DNA of 64,000 nt from Bacteroidaceae bacterium (GTDB lineage: Bacteria; Bacteroidota; Bacteroidia; Bacteroidales; Bacteroidaceae). Under the pieces are notes generated by a model that ran no database searches, was not told the DNA's origin, and saw nothing but the letters and a program-made list of their open reading frames with translations. The position numbers and the translations under genes are program-made. The DNA lies in NCBI GenBank assembly GCA_017526905.1, contig JAFXQT010000011.1:1-64000 (forward strand). Reading direction: 5' to 3'. The stretch's first letter is position 1; each line of letters opens with the position of its first letter. Below are positions 1 to 7,685 of the stretch, in pieces.

Positions 1-10
1 AAAAGCATGT

Positions 11-238
11 TGAATGCACCTATCCGAGTGCATCGCGGTTTTCCCGCGATGACCAAATGACGAATGACGAATGACGAATAAAAGAATGATGAATGCACCC
101 ATCCGAGTGCATCGCGGTTTTCCCGCGATGACCAAATGATGAATGATGAATGATGAATGACGAATGACGAATAAAAGAATGACGAATAAAAGAATGATGA
201 ATGCACCTATCCGAGTGCATCGCGGTTTTCCCGCGATG
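11..238. repeat. Three-copy hairpin repeat with 7-bp spacer repeats
   Basis: Three nearly identical 41-bp units lie at 11-51, 90-130 and 198-238. Each holds a perfect 8-bp hairpin (CATCGCGG, loop TTTTC, CCGCGATG; first copy 31-51). An overlapping alternative stem (TGCAC/GTGCA) would compete with it. The spacers are built from a degenerate heptamer of the type GAATGAC, GAATGAT or GAATAAA. The block lies upstream of the aspartic protease gene and has no convincing coding frame. The third copy ends 29 bases before that start codon, so it could act on its mRNA leader. Function is unknown; a dispersed intergenic repeat family is the simplest reading. Confidence 0.8.
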
Positions 239-267
239 CCCCACCCACGAAAGCAGCATAACGAATA

Positions 268-1404
268 ATGAAACGCATATCCCTACTTTTCCTTGTGGCC
301 ATGGCCGCCATTGCCACCGCCCACGCCTTCCGCATGGAAACCACCTACCGCATGGACAACGGCAAGATGGTGGTCAGCGCCAGCATCAACGGCGAGAAAG
401 GCCTTTTCATACTTGATACCGGCGCCCCCTGCACCGTTACACACAGCTTTGCCCAGCGCGCCCACCTGGCCGCCGGACAGTCCACACAGGTGTATGACTC
501 CAACGGCAATGTGGCCCGCACACAAATCATCAACCTGCCCGAGCTGAAGCTGGGCGGCATCGGCTTCACCCATTTGCAGGCCATGCAGCTGCCCCAGGGC
601 AACATGATCGAAGCCTTTGGCGTGGACGGAATCATCGGTTACAACCTCTTCCAGCAAGGCATCGTTAAGTTCGACGGCCGCGTACATAAGTTCATCCTCA
701 CCAACGACACCACCGGCCTCGGCATGGACTTGAACCAGGCCATCGTCATGGCAGAGGATCCCTACTCCGTCATGCTGCCTATCCGCCTGGGCAACGTAAC
801 TGACACCGTCATGTTCGACTCCGGTGCCGTCGATCTCTACGAGATGTCCAACCGCATGTACCAACGCGTACAGGCCGACACTGCCCAGTTCCGCCGCCTG
901 GCCTCCGGCCAAGGCATCCTCTCCATGGGTGCCGCCGGTGTCGAAGCCGCATCGGTCAAACATCGCGTACTCATCCCCCAGTGCCACATCGGCAACAACC
1001 TCTTTGCCAATGTAACCACCATCACCACCGATGCCATCGACTCGCGCATCGGCTCCGAGCTCCTGCAGTATGGCGATGTCATCATCGACTACAAGCAGCA
1101 GTTCTTCTATTTCCAGCCACATGCCGACGTGACCACACCCATCAACGCCTACCGGCCCGAATGGGATGTCGTGATTACCGTCACCGATGACCACCTCACC
1201 GCCGGCATGGTGTGGGACAATGCCAAGGGCAACATCCGCTCCGGCGACCGCATCGTTGCCATCGGCCAGCAGCGCATCGACAAGGTCGATATGCGCCAGG
1301 CCACCACTACCCAGCTCTTCAACCTCGACCCGAAAGGCACTGAGATAACTTTCATCAACGGCCGCACTGGCAAGGAAGAGAAGACCACCATATCCATGAA
1401 ATAA
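268..1404 (+). CDS. Secreted retropepsin-like aspartic protease with C-terminal PDZ-like domain
   Basis: This 378-residue protein starts with a signal peptide of about 20 residues (MKRISLLFLVAMAAIATAHA). An aspartic protease motif LDTGA has its Asp at residue 50. A second DSG motif lies near residue 190 (VMFDSGAV), so one chain appears to carry both lobes. The tail from about residue 290 contains SGDRIVAIGQQRI, typical of a PDZ domain. The family (clan AA, retropepsin-like) cleaves peptides; Bacteroidetes members are exported, and substrates are usually unknown. The ATG at 268 is the only start that gives an intact signal peptide. It appears to be a single gene, with repeats upstream and a strong hairpin downstream at 1532-1561. 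Specificity cannot be read from sequence. Confidence 0.85.
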   Translation: MKRISLLFLVAMAAIATAHAFRMETTYRMDNGKMVVSASINGEKGLFILDTGAPCTVTHSFAQRAHLAAGQSTQVYDSNGNVARTQIINLPELKLGGIGFTHLQAMQLPQGNMIEAFGVDGIIGYNLFQQGIVKFDGRVHKFILTNDTTGLGMDLNQAIVMAEDPYSVMLPIRLGNVTDTVMFDSGAVDLYEMSNRMYQRVQADTAQFRRLASGQGILSMGAAGVEAASVKHRVLIPQCHIGNNLFANVTTITTDAIDSRIGSELLQYGDVIIDYKQQFFYFQPHADVTTPINAYRPEWDVVITVTDDHLTAGMVWDNAKGNIRSGDRIVAIGQQRIDKVDMRQATTTQLFNLDPKGTEITFINGRTGKEEKTTISMK

Positions 1405-1531
1405 AACAACCTCTACCCCACTGCCCGCCAAGGTATGCCTCGCAGGCAGCACGACAACTGTTTTCCGGGCGAACGACAGCTGTGTTACACCCGAATGACA
1501 GCTGTTCTCCACCAGCCCAGGTTAACCCAAA

Positions 1532-1561
1532 GCGCGCGCACACTTGACAGTGTGCGCGCGC
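1532..1561. terminator. Perfect 13-bp hairpin between convergent genes
   Basis: Arms GCGCGCGCACACT (1532-1544) and AGTGTGCGCGCGC (1549-1561) are perfectly complementary with a 4-base loop. It lies between the convergent genes ending at 1404 (+) and 1616 (-), so it can end transcripts from both sides. No long T-run follows on the plus strand. Confidence 0.7.
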
Positions 1562-1615
1562 CACGTTATCCCGTATGATGTCTCGTTGCCTGCCCAGTGC
1601 TGGCAGCAACACTAC

Positions 1616-4600
1616 TCAGCGCTGCCACAGGCGGAAGTCGGCAAAGCTGAAGGAGGCCAGGTTGTCCGTGTAGGTGACCTGGAACATGCCCAGTTTGAGC
1701 GAGCGTGCGGGGTCGATGCCCAGTTCCGTAAGGTCGATGGGCGAGTTGGGCATGTCTGTCCACTCCACCCCATCGCGGCTGGTGCGGGCATAAACAAGCG
1801 TGCCCTGCCGGTGCAGCTGCAAGTAGGGGTCGAAGCGCCAGCCGTTGCCGCGCTGGTACTGCGGCCGCTGTCCGTGGTGGCTCACCGTGGTGAGCATGTT
1901 GCCGCAATTGTAGGCCGGGAACACGCCCAGCTGCACCAGCCGTTGGTTGGCAGGGTCGCTATCGTCCAGCAACATCAGTCCGCCCTCGTTGTAGGCCGGC
2001 GTGGAGCGTCGCTTCAAACCCGACTGCGTCACATCCTTCTCGGCCGAGAGGTCGGTCACCTGCACCGTAGCCAGGAAGTCGCCCTGCACCGCCACATAGT
2101 GCAGCACCCCGTTGCGCTGTGCCTGCGCGTTGAAGTCGGCGCCGGCCGAGGTCAGCACAAAACCGCCCTCGCCCACGGCCTTGGCCGAAGCCTGCCGCGC
2201 CAGGCTTCCACTCAACGTGTGCCACTCGGGCTTGATGGCGCGTATGCTCTTGTCCGGTTGGTGCGTGATGGTGGGCTGCCCACCGGGCAGCGGGTCGCCC
2301 TCGGGGTCGAGCAGGCTCACGCGCACCAAGCCGAATCCCAGTTGCTCCGTCTGCCTCACGGGCTCCACCTGCGTGCGCGTTTGCACGTCAGCAGCGGTAG
2401 TGGCATAGAGCCGGGCTATTTCCTCGGCCGCAAGCGGACGGTCGTACAGTTGGAACGAATGCAGGTACCCGTCGAAGGCATCGGCACCGCCGAAGGCCGC
2501 CCCCAACTGCATGTTGCCCACCGGGCGCAACAGCAGCATCATATTCTTCTCGGCCACCAGCTGTCCGTTCAGGTAGTGGCGCTCCATGTACCCGTCGTAG
2601 GTAACCACCCAGTGCTGCCACTGCCCTTCTTGCTGTGCGATGTGTGGCGAGCCGCTGTTCTCGAACGAGGCGTTGTGTCGCATCAGCCCGTTTTGCGGGT
2701 CGGATCCGTTGCACAGCTCAACGGTCGAGAGGTCGTTGCGCACAGGCATCAGCTGTGCCACGCACTCGGTGCGCTCCACCTGCGGGTTCAGCAGCCACAC
2801 GCTCACGGTGTGCGGCGCACTGTAACTCATGCTGGCAGGCAGGCTGAAGTCGGCACGGAATGTCTGTCGGCCCGTGAAGCGGTAGGCGGCCAAGCCCAGC
2901 TTGTACCTGACCTGCAGCGGCACGGTGCTCAGCAGCGCACCTCCCAGCGTGCCGTGGTTGTCCATCCGATCCACGTCGGTGGCGGGCATCGTGGCGCACA
3001 CATCCACCAGCGGCTCTTTGGCGCCGGCTGCCGTTCCGTCGGGAACATCCTTGCGGGCCTGCTCCACCGGGTGCTGGGCATAGTAGTCCACCTCCGAGGG
3101 TTGCAGGGCGTAGGTCAGCACGCGCAGGTTCTGCACGTCGGGCTCCACGGTCAGCATGTGCCGATGCAGCCACTTGCGCTTGGTCTTGCCTTGGTCCACC
3201 CCATCCACAAACAGGCGTTGTGTGTGGCCGTCGGAAATGTAGGCATACATCCGCCCCTGCTGCTGATAGACCACCGAGTAGGGCTGGCCCTTGGCAAAGA
3301 GGAAACGAGCATCGACACCCTGCAGCTCCAGCCGCCCGCCGGATGCAGGCTTGAAGGAGCCGCCCAGCATGCCAGCCGTGTTGTCCCACCGGCCGTCGCC
3401 GGCCACCGCCACCTGTTGCTGGGGCGGCACTTGGTTGGCGCCGTTGAACACCTTCACGTTCCAGATGCCGCCGAAGTGTCCGTTCTTCTGCCGCCCGGTC
3501 ACAGCGATACGCAGATAACGGGCGGTACAGATGCCGCGGTCCACACACGGACTGGCCGCCAGCGTGTTCTGCCGCTTGTCGGCATAGGTGTACCACTGCT
3601 GGCCGTCGGTGCTGGTAGTGATGCAGTACTGATAGAAATAGGTGGCATACTCAAACTGCGTCCACACCTGGTCGAACTGCACCTGCCGGCCCAGGTCAAT
3701 CTCCAGATAGTCCTGTCCGGTGGCCGTGGCCGGCTTCCAGAGTGTGGCATTATTGTCGTCCACGGCATAGTCGGGTCGGAACCAGTCGCTGTAGTAGCTG
3801 CTGGCCGTAGCCTTGGCGCGGTAGGCCAGGTTCTGCATGCGTGGCAGGTGGGCCACCGACGGCGGCAGCAGCCCTTGGTGTGTAGGCACCACTTTCTCTA
3901 TGCGTCCGTCGGCGCCGAACACCAGTCGGTCCATACACACCTGCCGGTGAAAGCCGTGAGTGCTGCGCGGGTTGTTGTGGCGGTGGTACACGATATAGTA
4001 GTCGTCGCCGTCCTGCAGGATACTGTGGTGCCCCGGCCCGTGCACCGTTTGGTCGGCATTGGTTTCCAGGATGCAGCCCTTGTACTCGTAAGGCCCCATA
4101 GGCCCGGCTGTCGATGTGGCATACTGCACGCGGTAGGTGCCGTCGTGGCATGATCCGCTGGAGTACATAAAGTAGTACGTTCCGCCGCGCTTCAGCACGA
4201 ACGGCGCCTCGAAGAAGTCCTTGATCTCGGTGTTCGGAATCAGTTTCTTGTCGGTGAACGACTTCATATCTGCCCCCAGCCGGGCCACGCCGCAGCCAAA
4301 GCCCTCATAGATGCCCCACGTGCCGAAGTAGATGTAAACGGAACCGTCGTCGTCCACAAACGTCTGCCCGTCCAAGGTGATGGCGTTGTGCACAAAGCGG
4401 TCGGGCACCAGCACTGCATCCGCAGGGCCCAGGATATTGGTCCAGGGGCCTCGGGGCGTCTGCCCCACCCCCTCGTGCAGCACGCACGGCTGGCAGTAGA
4501 AGTAGTGGTAGGTGCCGTCGGGCATCTGCATCACATCGGGTGCCCACACCACTTCAGTGGCAGGCCAGCTCATAGTCATGTTGGTCCAGTTCTGGAAGTC

Positions 4601-4813
4601 CTTCGACATCCACACCTGAGCCGGGCCGTAGCCATTGCCATCGGTGGTGGCGTAGAGGTAGTAGGTGTCGCCGAACTTTCGTATGGTGGGGTCGGCAAAA
4701 TAACCGGGGATGAAGGGGTTGCCCGCTCCAGGTGTGTTCCACTGTGCGGGCTGTGTCTGAGCGTTGGCTGCCACGGCCAGCGTCAGCATGCATGCAAAGG
4801 AAATCTTCTTCAT
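1616..4813 (-). CDS. Secreted multidomain GH43-family glycoside hydrolase
   Basis: This 1065-residue protein has a signal peptide (MKKISFACMLTLAVAANAQ). Residues about 25-310 form a GH43-type five-blade propeller with the three expected acidic sites: Asp in YFADPTIRKFGDTYY, Asp in VVWAPDVMQ and Glu in FFEAPFVLKRGG. An F5/8 type C (CBM32-like) module follows at about 330-460 (ATASSYYSDWFRPDYAVDDN and LEIDLGRQVQFDQVW). Then come concanavalin/LamG-like modules at about 500-850 and a DUF1349-like beta-sandwich at the C-terminus. GH43 enzymes are mostly arabinosidases, xylosidases or galactosidases; the substrate cannot be assigned here. An upstream extension to 5011 is open, but MKK at 4813 gives the signal peptide and sits 28 bases from a TACCTTTGC box. 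No SusC/SusD pair is adjacent. Confidence 0.88.
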   Translation of the reverse strand: MKKISFACMLTLAVAANAQTQPAQWNTPGAGNPFIPGYFADPTIRKFGDTYYLYATTDGNGYGPAQVWMSKDFQNWTNMTMSWPATEVVWAPDVMQMPDGTYHYFYCQPCVLHEGVGQTPRGPWTNILGPADAVLVPDRFVHNAITLDGQTFVDDDGSVYIYFGTWGIYEGFGCGVARLGADMKSFTDKKLIPNTEIKDFFEAPFVLKRGGTYYFMYSSGSCHDGTYRVQYATSTAGPMGPYEYKGCILETNADQTVHGPGHHSILQDGDDYYIVYHRHNNPRSTHGFHRQVCMDRLVFGADGRIEKVVPTHQGLLPPSVAHLPRMQNLAYRAKATASSYYSDWFRPDYAVDDNNATLWKPATATGQDYLEIDLGRQVQFDQVWTQFEYATYFYQYCITTSTDGQQWYTYADKRQNTLAASPCVDRGICTARYLRIAVTGRQKNGHFGGIWNVKVFNGANQVPPQQQVAVAGDGRWDNTAGMLGGSFKPASGGRLELQGVDARFLFAKGQPYSVVYQQQGRMYAYISDGHTQRLFVDGVDQGKTKRKWLHRHMLTVEPDVQNLRVLTYALQPSEVDYYAQHPVEQARKDVPDGTAAGAKEPLVDVCATMPATDVDRMDNHGTLGGALLSTVPLQVRYKLGLAAYRFTGRQTFRADFSLPASMSYSAPHTVSVWLLNPQVERTECVAQLMPVRNDLSTVELCNGSDPQNGLMRHNASFENSGSPHIAQQEGQWQHWVVTYDGYMERHYLNGQLVAEKNMMLLLRPVGNMQLGAAFGGADAFDGYLHSFQLYDRPLAAEEIARLYATTAADVQTRTQVEPVRQTEQLGFGLVRVSLLDPEGDPLPGGQPTITHQPDKSIRAIKPEWHTLSGSLARQASAKAVGEGGFVLTSAGADFNAQAQRNGVLHYVAVQGDFLATVQVTDLSAEKDVTQSGLKRRSTPAYNEGGLMLLDDSDPANQRLVQLGVFPAYNCGNMLTTVSHHGQRPQYQRGNGWRFDPYLQLHRQGTLVYARTSRDGVEWTDMPNSPIDLTELGIDPARSLKLGMFQVTYTDNLASFSFADFRLWQR

Positions 4814-4840
4814 GTTGGGTTGGTAGGTTTTGTAGGCAGG

Positions 4841-4849
4841 GCAAAGGTA
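4841..4849 (-). promoter_or_regulatory. Bacteroidetes -7 promoter box for the GH43 gene
   Basis: The minus strand reads TACCTTTGC, matching the TAnnTTTG consensus, 28 bases before the ATG at 4813. Confidence 0.7.
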
Positions 4850-5110
4850 AGCATTTCCTGGCATCCCTCCTGCATTTTCGGCCAAAGAAATAGGGCGTGG
4901 CCCCGAAATTCGTAGCTTTGCAGTTCCTGCCGTATGTGCTTGGTCGGGTTTTGCCGTTGCAGATAGCCTTCCGCTATGGGCGGCACAGGCACGTGTCGTT
5001 CGGCGTGGCACAACGGCGCTGCTGTGATAATAAACGTTAAAAGGAGGTCGGAAGCGTTAAACTTGCCTGCACCCTTCGGCATCTAAACCATGCAGCACGG
5101 GCGTAATGCC

Positions 5111-5119
5111 TACCTTTGC
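5111..5119 (+). promoter_or_regulatory. Bacteroidetes -7 promoter box for the gene at 5153
   Basis: TACCTTTGC lies 33 bases before the start codon at 5153 and matches the TAnnTTTG consensus. Confidence 0.7.
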
Positions 5120-5152
5120 AAACCATAGCCCCAACAAACACCCCATTCCCAC

Positions 5153-6787
5153 ATGCAACCACCCAAAACTCTATGCTTGCTGGCCTGTGCACTGCTGTGC
5201 CAAGGCTTGACAATGGCCGCCGACATCACAGTGACCTTCAAAGGCAACAGCGCCACGGTGAAGCACTCGGCAACAGACAGCGTCACGGTGGAAACCGACG
5301 GCGCACACATACACATCAACAGCACCTACAAGGAGCACCGCCTCAGAGTGGTACTGAAAGGCAAGAGTACCGACGGACAGCTGATCCTGAAAACCGCCGG
5401 CAAGGCTCAGGTGCGGTTGGAAGGGCTCGACCTGACCAGCCAGGAGGGGGCTCCCATCTGGCTGAAGAACAAGAAGCGGGTGGAAATCGTGGCCGCCAAA
5501 GGCACCGAGAACACCCTGGCCATCGAGGCCTGCCGCGACACGGCCAACCAGAAGGGGGCCGTGATATTCAGCAAGGACAAACTGCGCCTCAGCGGCAAGG
5601 GCACGCTGCATGTGCTGTCCAAGGGCGACGGCTGCAAAGGCATCCATGTCAAGGACGACCTGGAGATAGAGGAACTGGTGCTGGACGTGGTGACCACGGG
5701 CAATAACCTGGGCGAAGAGGCCTTCGGCGGCGGTATGCCCGGCGGCTTTGGCCCTCACATGGGCGGCTTCGGCCGGCCCGGTGGCTTCGACCCCGAACAA
5801 CTATCGGACGAGGAGAAGGCACATTTCGAGCAGATGAGGGCGCAGTTTGAGCAGATGAGGGCACGCTTTGAAGAGATGCGCGAGAAGGGCGAACTGCCAC
5901 AAGGTGGTCCTTTCGGCGGCGGCGGCTTCGGATCAAATCCCTTCAACCCTAACGACTCCACCCGCCAAGGCGCACCTTTCGGCGGTGGCGGCTTCGGACC
6001 GAATCCCTTTACCCCCAACGACTCCACCCGCCAAGGCGGTCCCTTCGGTGGCTTTGGCGGTGGTTTCGGCGGCCCCATGAAACGCAACTACGTGGGCACG
6101 GCCAAGGGCATCAAGGCACTGGGCAAGATTACCATGAGCAGCGGCACCGTCAGCGTGCAAACCAACAGCCCCGGGGCCGAGGGCATCGAAGGGAAACAGG
6201 GCATAGAGATGAACGGCGGTGTGGTCAGCGTGGTGGCCGTGGACGATGCCATCAATGCCAACGCACCCATCTGCTTCAGCGGCGCGCACGTGACGGCCCG
6301 CAGCACCACCAACGATGCCATCGATGCCAACGACCGCAGCCGTGGCTTCATGCCCTTCGGCATGCCCGGACAGCAACAGGACGCCCAGCCGATGATTGTG
6401 GTGACCGGCGGCACGGTGTATGCCTGGAGTCAGATTGGGCCACCAGAGGAAGGGCTGGACTGCGACTTCTCGCCCATCGAGATAGCCGGCGGCACGGTGT
6501 TCTCGGCCGGCGCCGGCATGGGCGACATGCCTTCGGTGCCAAACGCGCAGACAGCCAAGCAGCCCACACTGCTGCTGATTGGGCTGAACATAGCCAAGGA
6601 CGAGCCCATCTGCCTGCTTGACAGCCAGTCCAAGGAGATCGGACGCGTGTGCATGCCCTTCGACCTGCAACACAGTTCGAGCCTCATCAGCTTTCCGCAA
6701 CTGGAGGTGGGCCAGAGCTACACCCTCCGCACCAAAGGCTACGAAAAGAAGTTCAACCTGACGGAACCCTTCACCATCGTAAGATAA
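5153..6787 (+). CDS. Secreted carbohydrate-binding (Cthe_2159-like) beta-helix protein with Gly/Phe repeats
   Basis: This 544-residue protein has a signal peptide of about 22 residues. The flanking segments (RLEGLDLTSQEGAPIWLKN; GIEMNGGVVSVVAVDDAIN; TNDAIDANDRS) show the short, repeated beta-strand pattern of the Cthe_2159 family, a right-handed parallel beta-helix reported to bind acidic polysaccharides. The helix is interrupted at about residues 190-310 by a low-complexity insert. The insert has heptads (FEQMRAQ, FEQMRAR, FEEMREK) and then 22-residue repeats rich in PFGGGGFG and NDSTRQG. A cell-surface or secreted glycan-binding role is inferred. It has its own promoter, and the small ORF at 6814 and TtcA follow closely on the same strand. 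Confidence 0.75.
   Translation: MQPPKTLCLLACALLCQGLTMAADITVTFKGNSATVKHSATDSVTVETDGAHIHINSTYKEHRLRVVLKGKSTDGQLILKTAGKAQVRLEGLDLTSQEGAPIWLKNKKRVEIVAAKGTENTLAIEACRDTANQKGAVIFSKDKLRLSGKGTLHVLSKGDGCKGIHVKDDLEIEELVLDVVTTGNNLGEEAFGGGMPGGFGPHMGGFGRPGGFDPEQLSDEEKAHFEQMRAQFEQMRARFEEMREKGELPQGGPFGGGGFGSNPFNPNDSTRQGAPFGGGGFGPNPFTPNDSTRQGGPFGGFGGGFGGPMKRNYVGTAKGIKALGKITMSSGTVSVQTNSPGAEGIEGKQGIEMNGGVVSVVAVDDAINANAPICFSGAHVTARSTTNDAIDANDRSRGFMPFGMPGQQQDAQPMIVVTGGTVYAWSQIGPPEEGLDCDFSPIEIAGGTVFSAGAGMGDMPSVPNAQTAKQPTLLLIGLNIAKDEPICLLDSQSKEIGRVCMPFDLQHSSSLISFPQLEVGQSYTLRTKGYEKKFNLTEPFTIVR
5911..6058 (+). repeat. 66-bp in-frame tandem repeat
   Basis: A 66-bp (22-codon) unit beginning near TTTCGGCGG at 5911 recurs at 5977 and partly at 6043. 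It encodes GGGGFG-NPF-PNDSTRQG type segments inside the Cthe_2159-like protein. The repeat preserves the reading frame. Confidence 0.8.
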
Positions 6788-6813
6788 ACACCCCGACTTA
6801 ATACCCACCGACT

Positions 6814-6954
6814 ATGGCATACAACCCCGATGAATGGCGGCGCGAGGAACTGATTCGCACCATCGAGAGGACCGTGGAGCGAATGACGCTGCGCCAACTG
6901 GAAGCCCTGGAGTATGAACTGAGCACCAAGGACTACACAGAGGAGGAGGATTAG
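6814..6954 (+). CDS. Small acidic protein of 46 residues, unknown function
   Basis: The ORF runs from ATG at 6814 to TAG at 6952-6954. It encodes a highly charged, probably helical peptide beginning MAYNPDEWRREELIRTIER and ending in DYTEEED. It has no signal peptide or membrane segment. It sits 26 bases after the beta-helix gene and only 7 bases before ttcA, with the same codon style as its neighbours, so translation in one operon is likely. The tight coupling suggests a tie to TtcA, but this is inference. I do not recognise the family. Confidence 0.6.
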   Translation: MAYNPDEWRREELIRTIERTVERMTLRQLEALEYELSTKDYTEEED

Positions 6955-6961
6955 CACGCCT

Positions 6962-7669
6962 ATGCTGCCCAACGAGACACACATACGCCGCGTGTTTAAC
7001 GACACCTGCAAGCGCTACCGCCTGCTGGCCGATGGCGACCACATCCTGGTGGGCCTTTCGGGCGGCAAGGACTCGCTGGCGCTTCTGGAACTACTGGCCG
7101 AACGCTCGCGGGTGTGGGTGCCACGCTTCCGTGTGGAGGCGGCCTTCGTGCGGATGGCCAACATCCCCTACCAGGCCGACGAAGCCTACCTGCACGACTT
7201 TGCCGAGACGCTGGGCGTGAAGCTGCACATTGTCCAGACGCAGTTTGACGAGCACACCGACCATCGGCACACACACTGTTTCCTATGCTCATGGCATCGG
7301 CGCAAGCAATTATTCGAAACAGCCAAACAACTGGGTTGCAACAAGATTGCGCTGGGACACCACCTGGACGACGTGATGCAGACGGCCCTGCTGAACCTGA
7401 CCTACCAGGGCGCTTTCAGCAGCATTCGGCCCACCATGCCCATGGACAAGTTCCCAATGACGCTGATCAGACCGCTGTGCCGCCTGCGCGAACGCGACCT
7501 GCAGGCCTGGGCCGAGGCCCGGGGCTACCGCAAGCAACTCAAGCAGTGCCCTTACGAAGACGCATCGCGCCGCGCCGATGCAAGAAACATCGTCGCGGCG
7601 CTGGAACAGATGAACCCCGAACTGCCCTTCAGCATGATTCACGCGCTGGGATGGGACAAGGGGCTATGA
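6962..7669 (+). CDS. ttcA: TtcA-like tRNA 2-thiolation ATP pyrophosphatase
   Basis: This 235-residue protein has the PP-loop SGGKDS at 33-38, which binds and splits ATP to adenylate the tRNA base. It has Cys106 and Cys109 (HCFLCSWHRRK) and Cys196 (KQCPYED), arranged like the cysteines that hold the [4Fe-4S] cluster in TtcA. GHHLDDVMQTALLN is a further family motif. TtcA makes 2-thiocytidine at tRNA position 32. The protein is shorter than E. coli TtcA (about 311 residues), mainly at the termini. It lies in line with the 46-residue ORF, and the minus-strand receptor gene converges 16 bases downstream. A different TtcA/TtuA-family thiolation target is possible. Confidence 0.85.
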   Translation: MLPNETHIRRVFNDTCKRYRLLADGDHILVGLSGGKDSLALLELLAERSRVWVPRFRVEAAFVRMANIPYQADEAYLHDFAETLGVKLHIVQTQFDEHTDHRHTHCFLCSWHRRKQLFETAKQLGCNKIALGHHLDDVMQTALLNLTYQGAFSSIRPTMPMDKFPMTLIRPLCRLRERDLQAWAEARGYRKQLKQCPYEDASRRADARNIVAALEQMNPELPFSMIHALGWDKGL

Positions 7670-7685
7670 GGCCATAAGCAAGAGG

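Larger units (their letters stand above)
4814..5152. other. Divergent intergenic region with two promoters
   Basis: This 339-base gap separates the minus-strand GH43 gene from the plus-strand gene at 5153. It holds a -7 box for each (complement of 4841-4849, and 5111-5119). Between them I see no credible gene, only a short repeated CGTTAAA near 5034 and 5054. Confidence 0.6.

Noticed and set aside
11..238. CRISPR array
   Set aside because: There are only three repeats, spacers are themselves short tandem repeats, and no cas genes are present.
20..259. 79-codon minus-strand gene made of repeats
   Set aside because: It is simply the translation of the repeat block, rich in repeated HHSFIRHS. 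No start signal or conservation is evident.
283..1512. 409-codon minus-strand frame opposite the aspartic protease
   Set aside because: It has no signal, motif or promoter. The plus frame has a signal peptide and a DTGA motif.
1544..4153. 869-codon open frame on the plus strand opposite the GH43 gene
   Set aside because: It is antisense to a gene with clear GH43 motifs, has arbitrary composition (many His, Gln, Val, Arg) and no promoter. High GC removes stops in the opposite frame.
1616..6787. Complete polysaccharide-utilisation locus around the GH43 enzyme
   Set aside because: There is no SusC/SusD pair, no hybrid two-component or ECF sigma regulator, and no second glycosidase alongside.
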